NCBI GenBank assembly: GCA_019828545.1
Contig: JACVRA010000676.1
Coordinates: 1 to 19,758, forward strand
Source of the DNA: Paracamarosporium sp. OC-R06-R3
Taxonomy: Eukaryota > Ascomycota > Dothideomycetes > Pleosporales > Didymosphaeriaceae
Direction: 5' to 3'
Length of the DNA: 19,758 bases
The translations under genes and the position numbers were made by a program. Every line of letters starts with the position of its first letter. The stretch's first letter is position 1. Below the pieces are notes generated by a model. It was not told the origin of the DNA and ran no database searches. It saw only the letters and a program-made list of their open reading frames with translations. This document shows positions 7,752-18,073 of the stretch, one piece after another.

Positions 7752-9374
7752 CTAAAGAAGCCAGTGTAAAAACTTGGCGACGAGTCTTTTTGGAGGCTCA
7801 GGCGTGAATGTGATCGCAACCACTTCTGGGATACCGGTAACGAGGTCGACTTCATGAGGAGGAATAATTCTTCTTCGTCCTTTCTCGCACCACGCCCAAG
7901 ACCCAGCATACATGACTGCAAACAGGAGAATCCCCACATATGCTGTGAAAAAGGAGGACATGTTCCATCGGCTGGGTAAAAACACATCGAACCCATTAGA
8001 CAAACACAACACTGTAAGAGATATAATAACAATCCAAGCACCGTAAGGCTGGACCCAATGGCGGTGGGGAATCTCTTCCTGACGTCCTTGGACCAAGTAC
8101 GCTTTCCGGAAGCGCAGATAGACAATACAGCAGCATATCCAACTGATCATACCAGACGTGTTCGTAAGATTGACGAACCAACCAAATACGACGCTCCCGC
8201 TCTCGGAGAGGTTGAGATAGCAGAGTGGGATGTAAAGTGCCGAGATGGCAACACTGACCCATGGTGTTCCATATCGGTTGCATCTTGCAAAGATCTTGGG
8301 TGCCGTATTGTTTACCGCCAGAGAGTAGAGCGAGCGGCTTGTAAGATATAAAAAAGCATTCCCGGATGACAAGGCCGAGAGCAACACTCCGCTGTTAACA
8401 ACGGAGGGAAGCCCATGAATGCCAGCATTGACAATTGCAATTACGAAGGGCGATGACTGAGCGTTTCCGGATCCAGATACAATGGCGGCATCGTTGGAGG
8501 GACATGTCAACCCAATTGCTAGGACACCCCCAACATAGAAAATCATAAGGCGCCAGAAGAACTTTCTTGCAGCTCTAGGAAGATTGTACCGAGGGTTCTT
8601 CATTTCGCCAGCTGATACGATCAACATTTCTGGACCGAATGTGAACGGGAAAACCGATGAGATCAAGGTGCCGAAGAAAGAAGCAGCAATGCCGGCGGAG
8701 CCTGGTACGAGCCATGCATTGACTGGCCCTGGATCCTTCCAATATCGGAAACCAAGCCTGTCTCCACTCGGTCCGCCGCCAAGGAAGAGAATCAAGGACA
8801 ACAAAAGAAGCCCTAATATCAAGATGATCTTCGTTCCAGCAAACCAGAACTCGCTTTCTCCGTAGAGGCCGACCGGGAGAAAGTTGAGACACACAATGAT
8901 GACCATCATAACGGTCAGCCATACTCCTAAATTGATGTCGCTCGGCCAGTACCCGATCACAAGCCCGGCTGCCGTCAGTTCGTAGGGGATCAGGATTCCG
9001 AACGAGTACCAGTAGAGCCAGCCCATAGCATTGCCAAGAGGACGAGAAGCAAACCGTGAGGCGTACGAGCCGAGGGTGCCTCCGGCGATAGGCATGAACG
9101 AGCCCATTTCCTGGATTGTCGTGACGATTATCCACACAAGAATTGAAACGAGCATATAGCACACCAAGATGAAGATCGGTCCTCCTTTCGCCAAGGTAGC
9201 CCCTGATCCGACAAAGAGACCAGTTCCCAGAGAACCACCAATGGCGATCAGTTGAGTATGCCTGGACTTGAGTCCGCGATGGGTGGTGATGCCAACATCT
9301 ACCGCGACGGAGTCTCCATATTCAATATCTGGATCTGATGCAGTTACGGGTATTTCTTTGTCGGTACGAGCCAT
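7752..9374 (-). CDS. Amino-acid permease (fungal YAT/APC family), 540 aa
   Basis: A plasma-membrane proton symporter for amino acids or related amines. The single exon encodes about 12 hydrophobic segments after a hydrophilic N-terminus of about 37 residues. The family signature region begins with LKSRHTQLIAIGGSLGTG and continues with GPIFILVCYML and a conserved Glu in TIQEMGSF before TM3. FGPEMLIVSAGEMKNP and RAARKFFWR correspond to the conserved central segment after TM6. Length matches the family (500-600 aa). It is divergent from the aminotransferase across a 679-bp shared promoter carrying GATA sites, which suggests uptake of the substrate the aminotransferase uses. Substrate specificity (basic, proline-like or GABA-like) cannot be told from sequence. 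Confidence 0.95.
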   Translation of the reverse strand: MARTDKEIPVTASDPDIEYGDSVAVDVGITTHRGLKSRHTQLIAIGGSLGTGLFVGSGATLAKGGPIFILVCYMLVSILVWIIVTTIQEMGSFMPIAGGTLGSYASRFASRPLGNAMGWLYWYSFGILIPYELTAAGLVIGYWPSDINLGVWLTVMMVIIVCLNFLPVGLYGESEFWFAGTKIILILGLLLLSLILFLGGGPSGDRLGFRYWKDPGPVNAWLVPGSAGIAASFFGTLISSVFPFTFGPEMLIVSAGEMKNPRYNLPRAARKFFWRLMIFYVGGVLAIGLTCPSNDAAIVSGSGNAQSSPFVIAIVNAGIHGLPSVVNSGVLLSALSSGNAFLYLTSRSLYSLAVNNTAPKIFARCNRYGTPWVSVAISALYIPLCYLNLSESGSVVFGWFVNLTNTSGMISWICCCIVYLRFRKAYLVQGRQEEIPHRHWVQPYGAWIVIISLTVLCLSNGFDVFLPSRWNMSSFFTAYVGILLFAVMYAGSWAWCEKGRRRIIPPHEVDLVTGIPEVVAITFTPEPPKRLVAKFLHWLL

Positions 9375-10053
9375 GATTTTAGATATTTATTTTGACAAGA
9401 TATGACAGCAATCAAACTGATAGAAGATTTAGTATCTGGAGATGGTCCAACAATGAGTACTTCTTCGCGACTCTAGTCGGACTATTAACATCTTTTAAAC
9501 ACGAAAATTGTCGAAAGTTGCTTATCAGCTTGTTCGTCGGCTGCGCTCGTTCATGAACTCTAGGAGACATGTAATCAACGCCTTCTACACACCGCAGACA
9601 CTGGACGTTTCGGCTATTGATGTTAGCACTAGTAGAACCGTGATAGGTTCCGAGATTTGATGTATATGCTAAGCAACGGAGTACTGTAGCTCGACCAACC
9701 GTTGATTGAGCTCAGTCGACGTCAATATCGCGTATCCGGTGATGTTTCTCATCAGCCAATCATCTTTCGCGTCGTGGCGGATCTGGTTTGCGGGAAACCG
9801 ATTTCCGGAATTACCGATCATACCTGGGTAGTCCGGTAACATAGGATAAGGCTCATACTCCACCATCTCTACTAGCTAGATATGTAGCGATTTGAAATTT
9901 AACGATCGATTCCCAAAATCAAGGGCTTTAAGAAAAACCTGCTGCTCTTGGAGGCGATACATGAACTGCCACAAGCCTACATTCTCGCTTTGCTAATAGA
10001 CTATACGATTTTGGCATTGAAGCGCCAAAGGTCCCCCTGTTTCTGACAGCAAT
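9375..10053. promoter_or_regulatory. Bidirectional promoter, permease / aminotransferase
   Basis: This 679-bp head-to-head region contains three HGATAR sites for an AreA/Nit2-type nitrogen regulator: TGATAG at 9418-9423, CTTATCA at 9521-9527 (reverse TGATAAG) and TGATAG at 9641-9646. A dense CCG/CGG group lies at 9791-9816 (CGG 9791, CCG 9798, CCG 9805, CCG 9814). The combination suggests nitrogen-source control plus pathway-specific induction. It is pattern evidence only. Confidence 0.45.
9669..9866 (-). CDS. Small open frame of unknown status, 65 aa
   Basis: A reverse-strand frame of 65 codons inside the permease/aminotransferase promoter. Its composition is protein-like (early PYPMLPDYPG, later HDAKDDWLMRN), but I recognise no family, and it overlaps the CCG cluster at 9791-9816. 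It could be a small gene, a remnant of a lost gene, or chance. Low confidence. Confidence 0.2.
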   Translation of the reverse strand: MVEYEPYPMLPDYPGMIGNSGNRFPANQIRHDAKDDWLMRNITGYAILTSTELNQRLVELQYSVA

Positions 10054-11670
10054 ATGATCTCAACTCAAGTTGTGTCAACGGTGGGTGTGCTCCAAGCACA
10101 AGCGACCAAAAGTGAGGAGCATCTCGTCCCAGCTCTCGGCCCCCAGACGAGCGAGCTGTATAACAAGCATGCGGAGCTTGTGAGAGGAGGTTTTGGTACA
10201 TTTCCGGTGAGAATATCCGAATATTTCCAATTCTATGGGCTCTGTTCGCTAAGTTTTCCTCTTCGTAGGTCGCCATTGCCAGCGCCCAGAACGCCACAAT
10301 CGTTGACGTCGATGGAAAGACATACATTGACTTTGTTGCTATGTACGCGGCTGTTAATATGGGTCATGCCAACCCTCGACTGGTCAAGGCTGTCACGGAC
10401 CAAGTCGCGAAGGCCCCTCTGGTTGGGACGACATGGCTGAACCCTGTATACCTACAGCTTGCTGAGAAGCTCACCAAGAAATTTGGATATGAGACGGTCA
10501 CAACTCTTCTCTCGGGAGGCGAGGCAGCGGAGGCAGCGGTGAAGATTGCCCGACGATGGGGATATCAGAAAAAGGGTATTCTTCCAAATGACGCATGGGT
10601 CGTAACTGCAACTGGTTGTTATCATGGTGTCACGTTGGCGACGATGGCTCTCAACAATGTGATCGCGAAAGGTATGGTTGTTTCTTCCATTTGGTCATCC
10701 AATATTCGTATACAGATCTGCTCGTCAAGTTTGAACATTGACCCGTCCATGTCCGAACTGAGCTGACAAATTCCAACAGATTATGGAGACCACGTCCCCA
10801 ATATCGGACCGTATGTTCCCTCGACAGGTAAACTAATCGAATATGGGTCATTGGAAGATATGCAAGAAGCTGTTGAGCGTGATGGTCACAGGATTGCCGC
10901 TATTATGCTTGAGCCTGTACAAGGGTCAGCTGGGTACGTACGAGCCGATTAAGCCTTCATGTTCCCCAAAATGGTAGTTCATACTCGGTCTGAGGCTGAT
11001 GTTTTATCATAGTGCACGCTCACCCCCTGATGGATATCTTCGCGGTGTGGCTGAATTGTGCAAGAAGCATAACATTCTCTTCGTCTGTGATGAGATTCAG
11101 TCTGGCTTTGGCCGTACCGGTTATGATCTCGCCCACTATCACGAGCCTGGAGTGAAACCCGATCTGGTGATCCTAGCTAAGGCTCTTACTGGTGGACATT
11201 ACCCAATGTCTATGATTCTAGGAAATCATGAAGTCACGGATATCGTACATTGTTTCGAGATTGGGGCTACACAGGCGGCTTCACCTCCTGGTTGTGCTGC
11301 TGCCATTGCCGCTCTCGACATACTTGAGGAGCAACAATTATCCGAACGCTCCAAGAAATTAGGAAATTTGCTATATTCCGAGCTTGAACGTTTCAATCCG
11401 CCTCATATAAAAAGTCTCAATGGTAAAGGCCGTGGACTACTTATTGCAGCTATTGTTGATGAGTCCCATCCGGAGGTCACTGCCAGAAAGATTGGTGCTT
11501 TATGCGCTAGGCGCGGCCTTCTCGTTGGGGCCGCTGCTGGGAAAGTTCGATTTTCACCTCCGCTGACAATTTCGGAAGAAGATGTTTTGAAGGGCGCCAA
11601 GATTATCGATCAAGCATTTAGAGATGTTACTTCTATAGGAGACTTTGTTGGGAGCGAAGTCTTGATCTGA
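10054..11670 (+). CDS. Class III PLP aminotransferase, ornithine-aminotransferase-like, 455 aa, three introns
   Basis: Exons 10054-10206, 10269-10671, 10780-10933 and 11013-11670; introns of 62, 108 and 79 bp, the last two with CTGAC/CTGAT branch points. All joins keep frame. It transfers an amino group, most likely the terminal amine of an omega-amino acid, to a 2-oxo acid. The PLP lysine is K293 (ILAKALTGG), the pyridine-binding aspartate D263 (VCDEIQSGFGRTG), and Y169-H170-G171 matches the ring-stacking YHG. These spacings follow ornithine aminotransferase closely, as does the N-terminal AAVNMGHANP. Unusual points: EPVQGSAG has Ser where the family has Glu (QGE), and the segment around the phosphate-binding Thr reads EIGATQAASPPGCA, not the usual STYGGNPL form, so the substrate may differ. 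No mitochondrial presequence is evident. It pairs with the permease. Confidence 0.93.
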
Positions 11671-12044
11671 TTGTCACGCTGTAGGTAGCATTTGCATATC
11701 GACGAATAGACCTGATACATACACGCGAACCTAAATTGTATCATCTGAGTCCATATAAAGAGATATTGATGTATGGGAAGACAGGTGAAGAGCGCTGTGG
11801 GGAATACGAATCGTGATGCTGAAACGCCCTGAGAAAATCGACAATGCATGTTGGATAGCAGAATTGCATCATTTCAAGTATTCGAAATAGGGGTCTGGAT
11901 TGATCAAGCTGCTGTTGTAATTTTGTCCTATTGTAGTGGCCAAAATTGTCCGTCTTTTGGTTGATATACAAAAAGACCATTAGATAATTGAAAGCGTACG
12001 GTGATTTGATCAATGTCTTTTTCATGCGCGCATTATAAAATCGT
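11671..12044. other. Convergent intergenic spacer between aminotransferase and MFS transporter
   Basis: 374 bp between two convergent stop codons, AT-leaning, with no supported gene, repeat or RNA. It presumably contains both 3' UTRs. Confidence 0.5.
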
Positions 12045-13776
12045 TTAACATTTCCCTTTTCTTGATTCATTGTAAATAAAGATGAAAGGAATGACACCCA
12101 TGACCAAGGAAACGAAAGCCAGGAGAGTAGGCGCCCAGCGGACGCCGAGCTGTGTATATAAATGATCGGCTGTTAACGATAAACATATAGCCCCCATTGA
12201 TCGAGTCGTAGCCGCTGCAGCTTGTGCCGACGCAACAACTGCCGGAAATCCATCGCTAATGTAATTCAACATGGACATGAATAACAGCAAATAACCAGTG
12301 CCAAAGAAAAACCCAGACACCATAGGAAGAATTGGCGAAAACGAATGATTCGAAGTCCAACCAAGCCAAAAAATGCCTGTGACCATACTGTAGAAAGCAC
12401 GGCGTCAATATTTTGAGAATTGAAGCTCTCCTTGGAAGGGAATTCTTACAGTGGTGAAGCAAGACATGCAAGCGGAAGTCGACGATATGCCTCTTCGGCC
12501 GCCCACTTTGCACCGGCTTGGGAAGCCGACGTGTGCCAGCGAGTATAAGCAGAGAATATACAAAATGCCGTGCAAGCCCCGATGATTACTATTCTCTAAA
12601 TCAGCTTCTATATCTCTCATGGAACCCAAGGACGTCCAGAGGATCGTAACCCACACGGAATATACGCTAACCCTGCAACACCAGGAGCCAGTCCATAGAA
12701 TTCTAGAAGGAATCAGCGAATAAATCAAGCCGACAGAGATCTCGAAATGGACTTGGAGACACAAGTCACCACCATGTTGAGCCTAGATAGGACGCTTACC
12801 TTCAAATATGATAGGATATGCTTGAAAGAGGAGGAACGTTATGGCGTAAGCCAAAGCTGTATACAGACACGAAAACAGGAGTTTGGGTTTGGTAAGAAGA
12901 AGCTGGAAAGGTCTCAGGAATATGTCCTTCGCGCTGCGGGACGTAGTTCTCGTAGAGTTTTGCGGTACGGCACCTGAGTTGCGATTGTTTGATCCCTCCC
13001 ATTTGGAAATTATTACTGGCGTGTATGTCTCAGGAAGCATGATCACGAAGGGCACCCCGGGAGATGCTAGTACCACAGCTATCCAGAATGACCAACGCCA
13101 GGATATTTTGGCAAGGCATCCTGACAGCAGCGGTGCGAGGAATGGTCCAAGAGAGGTGGCGAACATGAAGAGCGACATCGCAATTCCGCGACTGGATGGC
13201 TGGTCAAAGATGTCGGCGTAAAGGCCACTTGCAACGACATTTGGGGCCGCAGCGCTGAAGCCACACAGGAGACGAAATGTCAACAAAGTAACCCAACTCG
13301 GTGCTGCGGCGCAGGCTATCGAAAAAGCGATATAAGCAAAGAATGTTGTGACGACGACGGGCCTTCGACCAATGCACTCGCTCAGAGGGCCCCATGCTAG
13401 AGGACCGACAACATAGCCCACCATGTATAATGAGTTGAGTAGTGCGAGCTGTGATTTGGCTGTAATGCTGAAAGAGGATTCGAGAACGGACATTGCTCCC
13501 GAGGGAGCAGAAATCCCGAAATTGCCATTGAAAGCGCAATAGAAGCCAACAAAAACAATGTGTATTCTTTTCCACTGCTAGGGGCGTTAGAGACAGGATC
13601 GGATGACTGACACCCAATCTAGCAAAGACAAAATCATGAGTTGAACTTACTTTGGAAAAATTCAAGGGATCTAACTCGTTCGGGAGTTGGGTAGAACGAG
13701 GCGATTGTGGCTCAGACGATATGCGAGCGGCGTTAGGACTCGCCAGCGCTTGGCCTGTCATCATATCAACAGCCAT
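12045..13776 (-). CDS. MFS transporter, drug:H+ antiporter-like (DHA1), 477 aa, four introns
   Basis: Exons (reverse) 13776-13651, 13577-12800, 12702-12655, 12588-12450 and 12387-12045; introns of 73, 97, 66 and 62 bp. The 48-bp third exon is needed to join GLAPGVAGLAYIP to the helix IIGACTAFCIFSAYTRW; all phases agree and total 478 codons. It has a hydrophilic N-terminus of about 42 residues, then 12 likely TM segments. The DHA1 loop 2-3 motif is GPLSECIGRRPVV, with LLCGFSAAAP in TM4, and a late motif RRLPLACLASPL...FWLGWTS is typical of fungal multidrug-type exporters. An in-frame upstream ATG at 13812 would give 489 aa. It probably exports a product or toxic intermediate. It is divergent from the regulator gene. 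Confidence 0.92.
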
Positions 13777-14343
13777 TGTGAAAGGATCCGTGTCTGTGTG
13801 CCTGGCTAGCATTGACGAACGCGTATAATACGCCAGAGTGGGACATGAAAAGTATATATACCGAGTGCAGCAGGCACCAAGTGAAGAAAATGTCTTCAGT
13901 ACATACCGAGGGGCACAACAGCATGATCGCGGGATCAGATCTCACCTGCATCAGTCTTCCCCGCCCCTTTGCTTCGGGAGACTTACCGCACTGCCGCCGC
14001 AATGCTGGTGTGTAAATGTGAGTCACGTGTTCTTCACTTCCGCAAGCTTTTCACTAGCCAGCGATAAAGCCCGAGCCGGCAATCTGCAGGCTTGCATTGT
14101 TAAGCGACGGTCTTGCATACATGCCAAGACACAGTACCGTGGGATAACCAAGTCTTAGCGTCAATTTCCGAACTTCCGATTGCATCTGTAACATTTAGAT
14201 ACCGAACTCGGCAATCCCTCACAATACCACCCGCACCAAGGACATGGAAAGTAGCAGCATGCCACGCCTACCTTCACGTCGGATCACGGCAAGGCGAAGA
14301 ACCAGTGGGTACTCGTTGCCCGCCTGCAGACATGTCGTCCTAG
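13777..14343. promoter_or_regulatory. Bidirectional promoter, MFS transporter / regulator
   Basis: 567 bp shared by two divergent genes (36 of these bases would be coding if the MFS starts at 13812). It contains TGAGTCA at 14019-14025, an exact Gcn4/CpcA (amino-acid control) type bZIP site, overlapping CACGTG at 14024-14029. CCG-N5-CCG is at 14168-14178 and a palindromic CCG-N4-CGG at 14202-14211, both candidate Zn2Cys6 sites close to the regulator start, so autoregulation is plausible. Open frames inside it look like chance. Confidence 0.45.
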
Positions 14344-16500
14344 ATGCTAACTTCGGTCGCAGATGGACGTGCATGTTTGAGCTGCCACCAGCGCAAAGTT
14401 CGATGCGATGCCTTGCAGGTCGGCACGCCGTGCTCTAATTGTCAGATGCAAAATCGGCCTGATTGTCGGATGTATGGTACATCCAAGTCGACTAGGGCTG
14501 TCCCCTTGCAACCAAACTATCGTCAGGACCCGTTACTGCCGAGGGCTCAACCATTAGATGACCTCTCTTCACCATCTCAGCGGACTGAGGGCATCAACCA
14601 TCCGGTATCCGAAACCAGGATTGAAACAGTTCCTTCGACGCAGCCTGTCAATGGTCCGGTCGTGTCTGCCGCTGTGTCTGAGGCGGTTTCTGCGCCGACT
14701 GGCTCACAACAGGACAGAACGACGCCTGAAGACGAGCTAGCTGCTGGAAGTCTCGCCGACTTTGTCAACCAGGACAATATCGAGGCGCTTGCGATTGGAA
14801 AAGACTCGCGCCTGTACTTTCTTGGAACCGAGTCCTCCAATCTAAATTATATCGTCCGTCAGCGAGTGCGCCATGTCAGCCACGACGGACTGCTACATTT
14901 TTCAAGCCGTCAGCTTGATCGTAGGCACACCGCATATAGCTATGATCGCATGCCTGCCGACGTATATTCGCTGCCAAGCAGGGAATTGGCAGATAGCCTC
15001 GTTGAGGCGTACTTTTTCCATGTGAACCGTGGCTGGCCGATTGTTGACGAAGAGGATTTCATGTCGCGGTATAAAAGTAGGGACAGACAGAACCCTCCTG
15101 CTTTGACACTTCTGCATGCTGTCCTTCTCATTGGAGCACATGTACTGGCTACGAGCCGACCTAGCCTGCACGAGCTGAAGCAATCCTTCTATCGCCGAGC
15201 GAAGTTACTCTTTGACGCCCGATTTGAGCAAGATCGCACCATGCATGTTCAAGTAGCATTGCTATTGAGCTGGTACTCAGATGGTGTCGAAGATGTTCTT
15301 GCAAATACGTGGCATTGGGTCGGTCTCGCAGCCAGGGTAGCCTTAGGGCTGGGTATGCACCGCGACTCGACTCGTTCGGGCCTGTTACCCGTCTATAAGC
15401 GAACATGGGTTCGGCTGTGGTGGACTTTAGTACAGTTTGATGTACTCACATCGCTCTCATATGGACGATCCCGCGCCTTGTAAGTTAATGTGCTTTGAAT
15501 GCGCCTTGTTGTGACTTGTGCTAACGATTGTAGAAATTTGGAGGATTGTGATGTCCCGCCTTTGAGCGAAAGACATTTTGAAGGAATCGCTCATGCACAT
15601 CGAGACTTCATCACCTATCATACCAGGTTTTGTATCCTGGTGTCTAAATTAACGACAAACAAGAGCTGTTTCAAATCTTCTGCTTCCTTTGACCCTAACC
15701 AGTCACGAGAAGCGGACAGAGAGGTGGCCAAATTTCTCGACTCGCTCCCGGGGTCCATGCATCTGGATCTAAATGGTGGAGGTGATGTCTGGCAACTTGC
15801 TTTCCATCTCACGTACAACAATTTGCTTATTCTTCTTCATCGGCAACTTCTAAAGGCAGGCAATCGCTTTACGGAAGATATGGAAATTTGCAGAGATGCA
15901 GCTAGATGCATCATTTCAATCTCCGACTACCTTCGCGCGCGAAAACAACTTTCGGTCCTGACCATATTCGGTGTCAACGCTGTCTTCACCGCACTCGTGC
16001 AGACGAACACCGACCTAGACTCATCCAACCCGATTTTTGCCTCAAAGTCATTGCAGAATCATGAATTGTTACTCCAAGTACTCCGCGAACTTTCGTGCCA
16101 CTGGCTCTATGCGAAGAGTATCCTGAGTATTTACGAGCGGCCTGCAAATGCAGAACGCATGCCTCGTGAGTCCGAGTCAGACCATCGCCCTGAAGACCTT
16201 GCTTTTAGTCCTGGATATAGAGAGGTGGTTGCTGCTTCTTTAGGTTCCATGAACGTGCATGCACCTGGAGGCAGCACCGATGGAGGTACACTGACTTCGC
16301 TACCGTATGCCCCTGGGGATGATATTAATGGGACTGACGAAGAAATTGACGCGCATTGGGTTGAGAATTGGCGCTTGTACAATGATTACAGCCACGACGG
16401 AACGAATGCTAGACACACAGCAAATCTCATGTCTTCCACGCAAGACAATCCGGCTCTTGAACTTTTCCTTGCCGGGCTACATGGTAACTATGCTAATTAG
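14344..16500 (+). CDS. Zn(II)2Cys6 transcription factor with fungal-specific MHR domain, 700 aa, one intron
   Basis: Exons 14344-15479 and 15534-16500; the 54-bp intron has a GCTAAC branch point and joins SRA to NLEDCDVPPL in frame. The DNA-binding cluster has Cys at 11, 14, 21, 30, 33 and 41 (C-x2-C-x6-C-x8-C-x2-C-x7-C) with basic RKVRC. A Pro/Ser/Thr-rich linker follows (about 45-140), then the fungal_trans region from about residue 215 (VEAYFFHVNRGWPIVDEEDF) with TWHWVGLAARVALGLGMHRDS. It is nuclear and probably the pathway-specific activator or repressor. The start is uncertain because only 10 residues precede the first Cys and the next upstream ATG (near 14332) is closed by a stop; a small 5' exon is possible. 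It ends 80 bp from the convergent reductase stop. Confidence 0.92.
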
Positions 16501-16580
16501 AGTCATTGGATCAATTCCACGCGTCACCTCAATTGGTGTTTTCTCATTATTAAAACCAAGGCAAGCGGACGAGTTTCTAT

Positions 16581-17728
16581 TCAAGCACGTCTTGTACGTG
16601 TTTTCAGCGTCTGATGTTGAATGCCTTTACAAAGATAATACAAAATGTCCAAAACTGGTGTTTCAACATTGCGTGCTCTTCCAGCTTGAATTGGTGCTCC
16701 AAGAAGATTTTCAACTTCTATGTATTGATTCTAATGCCAGTGAGTTGTCAGATACAAAGTTCTAATCTATAGCTCGACAATTTTGAGAGCGTACACACCT
16801 TTCGTTTGTCCATGAGCATGCTTGGATGAACATGGAGCTCTATTGGGTCGCCCTCGATCATATCGTCCATGATTTGATCTGGAAGGAAATATCCATGCGC
16901 GTGGGCTATGGCTAAAACCTCGCGCATTGCAGGTTTCACCAGCCGGTGAATGATCCCTGGACACAGTCGCATCTCCCCTGCGTCGAGCCCGGTGATGGCG
17001 CAGACGGGGTTGATTGTTGCATTGTATACCAGTTTCCTCCAGCGCGATATAGCGACGTTTCCGTCAAAATGACAGTTAGTGTTGCCCGCTGCACTATATA
17101 TGGCCACGAAGTCATGGGCCGACGTGGAGGCCTTGCTCTCACGGTGCTTTTTATCCTGGCTATCTGGCGACGGGAATGGACCGACGAGAAGCTCATCAGG
17201 TACGTTTTGATTTATTATACCGGGACTTCTTTCAATAGATCCGCAAAGACTGATTCCAGACAATACAATGTTATTTGGGAAGGCTTCTATGAATGCGTTC
17301 TCAATGCCTAAGCCGTTCTGAATTAGCACAATCGTCGAATGCTCTTCTGTCACTGCAGGCCGTATCAATTCTGTGAGAGCTGGATCTGCTACATCTGGAG
17401 TGTTCTTCATGGTACAAATGACATAATCAAAAGGATCATTCCCTTTCGATATGTCTGGGACTGCGGCAAGAACTGCGCAAGAAAGCGGTCTCCATTAGCT
17501 AAAGCGATGATCTCCATGGATGAAAACATTACTTTCAGTTGGTCTAAAGCCATAGATTGTACCATGGTCAATCGACTGAATTGTGAAGCCATCGCGCGTG
17601 ACAATTTCGAAATTCGATCGAAGAACGACGGACACTTTGGCTCTACCACCACGTTCAAGATTCAATGCGACGACCGTCCCTATCCCTCCACCCCCAACCA
17701 ACAGGATCCTGGCTGTTTGTTGGTCCAT
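16581..17728 (-). CDS. Ketopantoate reductase-like (ApbA/PanE) oxidoreductase, 339 aa, two introns
   Basis: Exons (reverse) 17728-17533, 17472-16799 and 16730-16581; introns of 60 bp (GCTAAT branch point) and 68 bp (CTGAC branch point). Without the second intron the frame would stop at 16748 and lose the C-terminal helix; splicing adds IEVENLLGAPIQAGRA and VETPVLDILYYLCKGI, typical of the family end. NADPH-binding GGGGIG is at residues 12-17, followed by DPFDYVICTMKNT. The catalytic-type lysine is K212 in WRKLVYNATINP. Family members reduce 2-oxo acids, classically ketopantoate to pantoate. In a cluster with a transaminase, reduction of a related 2-oxo acid or imine is possible, but the substrate is unknown. 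Divergent from RidA. Confidence 0.92.
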
Positions 17729-18073
17729 CTTCCGAGAATCGACAATGGACGTTCAATGGTTCGAAATTATGGCATTGCTCGAGGCGTGAGCGGAGGTCTG
17801 GAGTAGAAGTAGCACTTGCTGATTCCACCGGGGCTCCGGCTAACTCTCGGCTCTGGCCGTATTCCACGGCGAACAGTAAAAGCCGACCCGATACGGCATC
17901 TAAAACGTGCAATGCTGTGGTACAGATTAGGCCATATCTTCCGAACGAAGTACCGAACTTCCGAACGTTCCGCCACCCTCCAACGGGTTTGCATATACTA
18001 AACCCCAATCTTATAGCAGCACGTACGGACACACCTTAGGCATCTCTCTAACACGCTACCCCATCATTTCAAA
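17729..18073. promoter_or_regulatory. Bidirectional promoter, reductase / RidA
   Basis: 345 bp between two divergent starts. CCG triplets lie at 17941, 17953, 17961 and 17970; 17953-17963 is CCG-AACTT-CCG, identical in spacer to the site at 14168-14178 upstream of the regulator. This is the strongest candidate operator in the island. Open frames across the region in several frames are not supported as genes. Confidence 0.5.

Noticed and set aside
8575..9162. 195-codon frame inside the permease gene on the same strand
   Set aside because: It is a shadow frame of the permease, Arg-rich and without domain logic.
12405..12764. Separate small gene with hydrophobic segments on the reverse strand
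   Set aside because: It is an intron read-through of the MFS gene in the wrong frame; splicing the exons joins the MFS helices continuously.
13838..14338. Open frames upstream of the regulator as extra exons
   Set aside because: They have no recognisable domain and would place long unrelated sequence before the zinc cluster; the region is better read as a divergent promoter.
17655..18039. Overlapping long frames on both strands between reductase and RidA
   Set aside because: They are GC-context chance frames over the first reductase exon and the shared promoter, with no family features.
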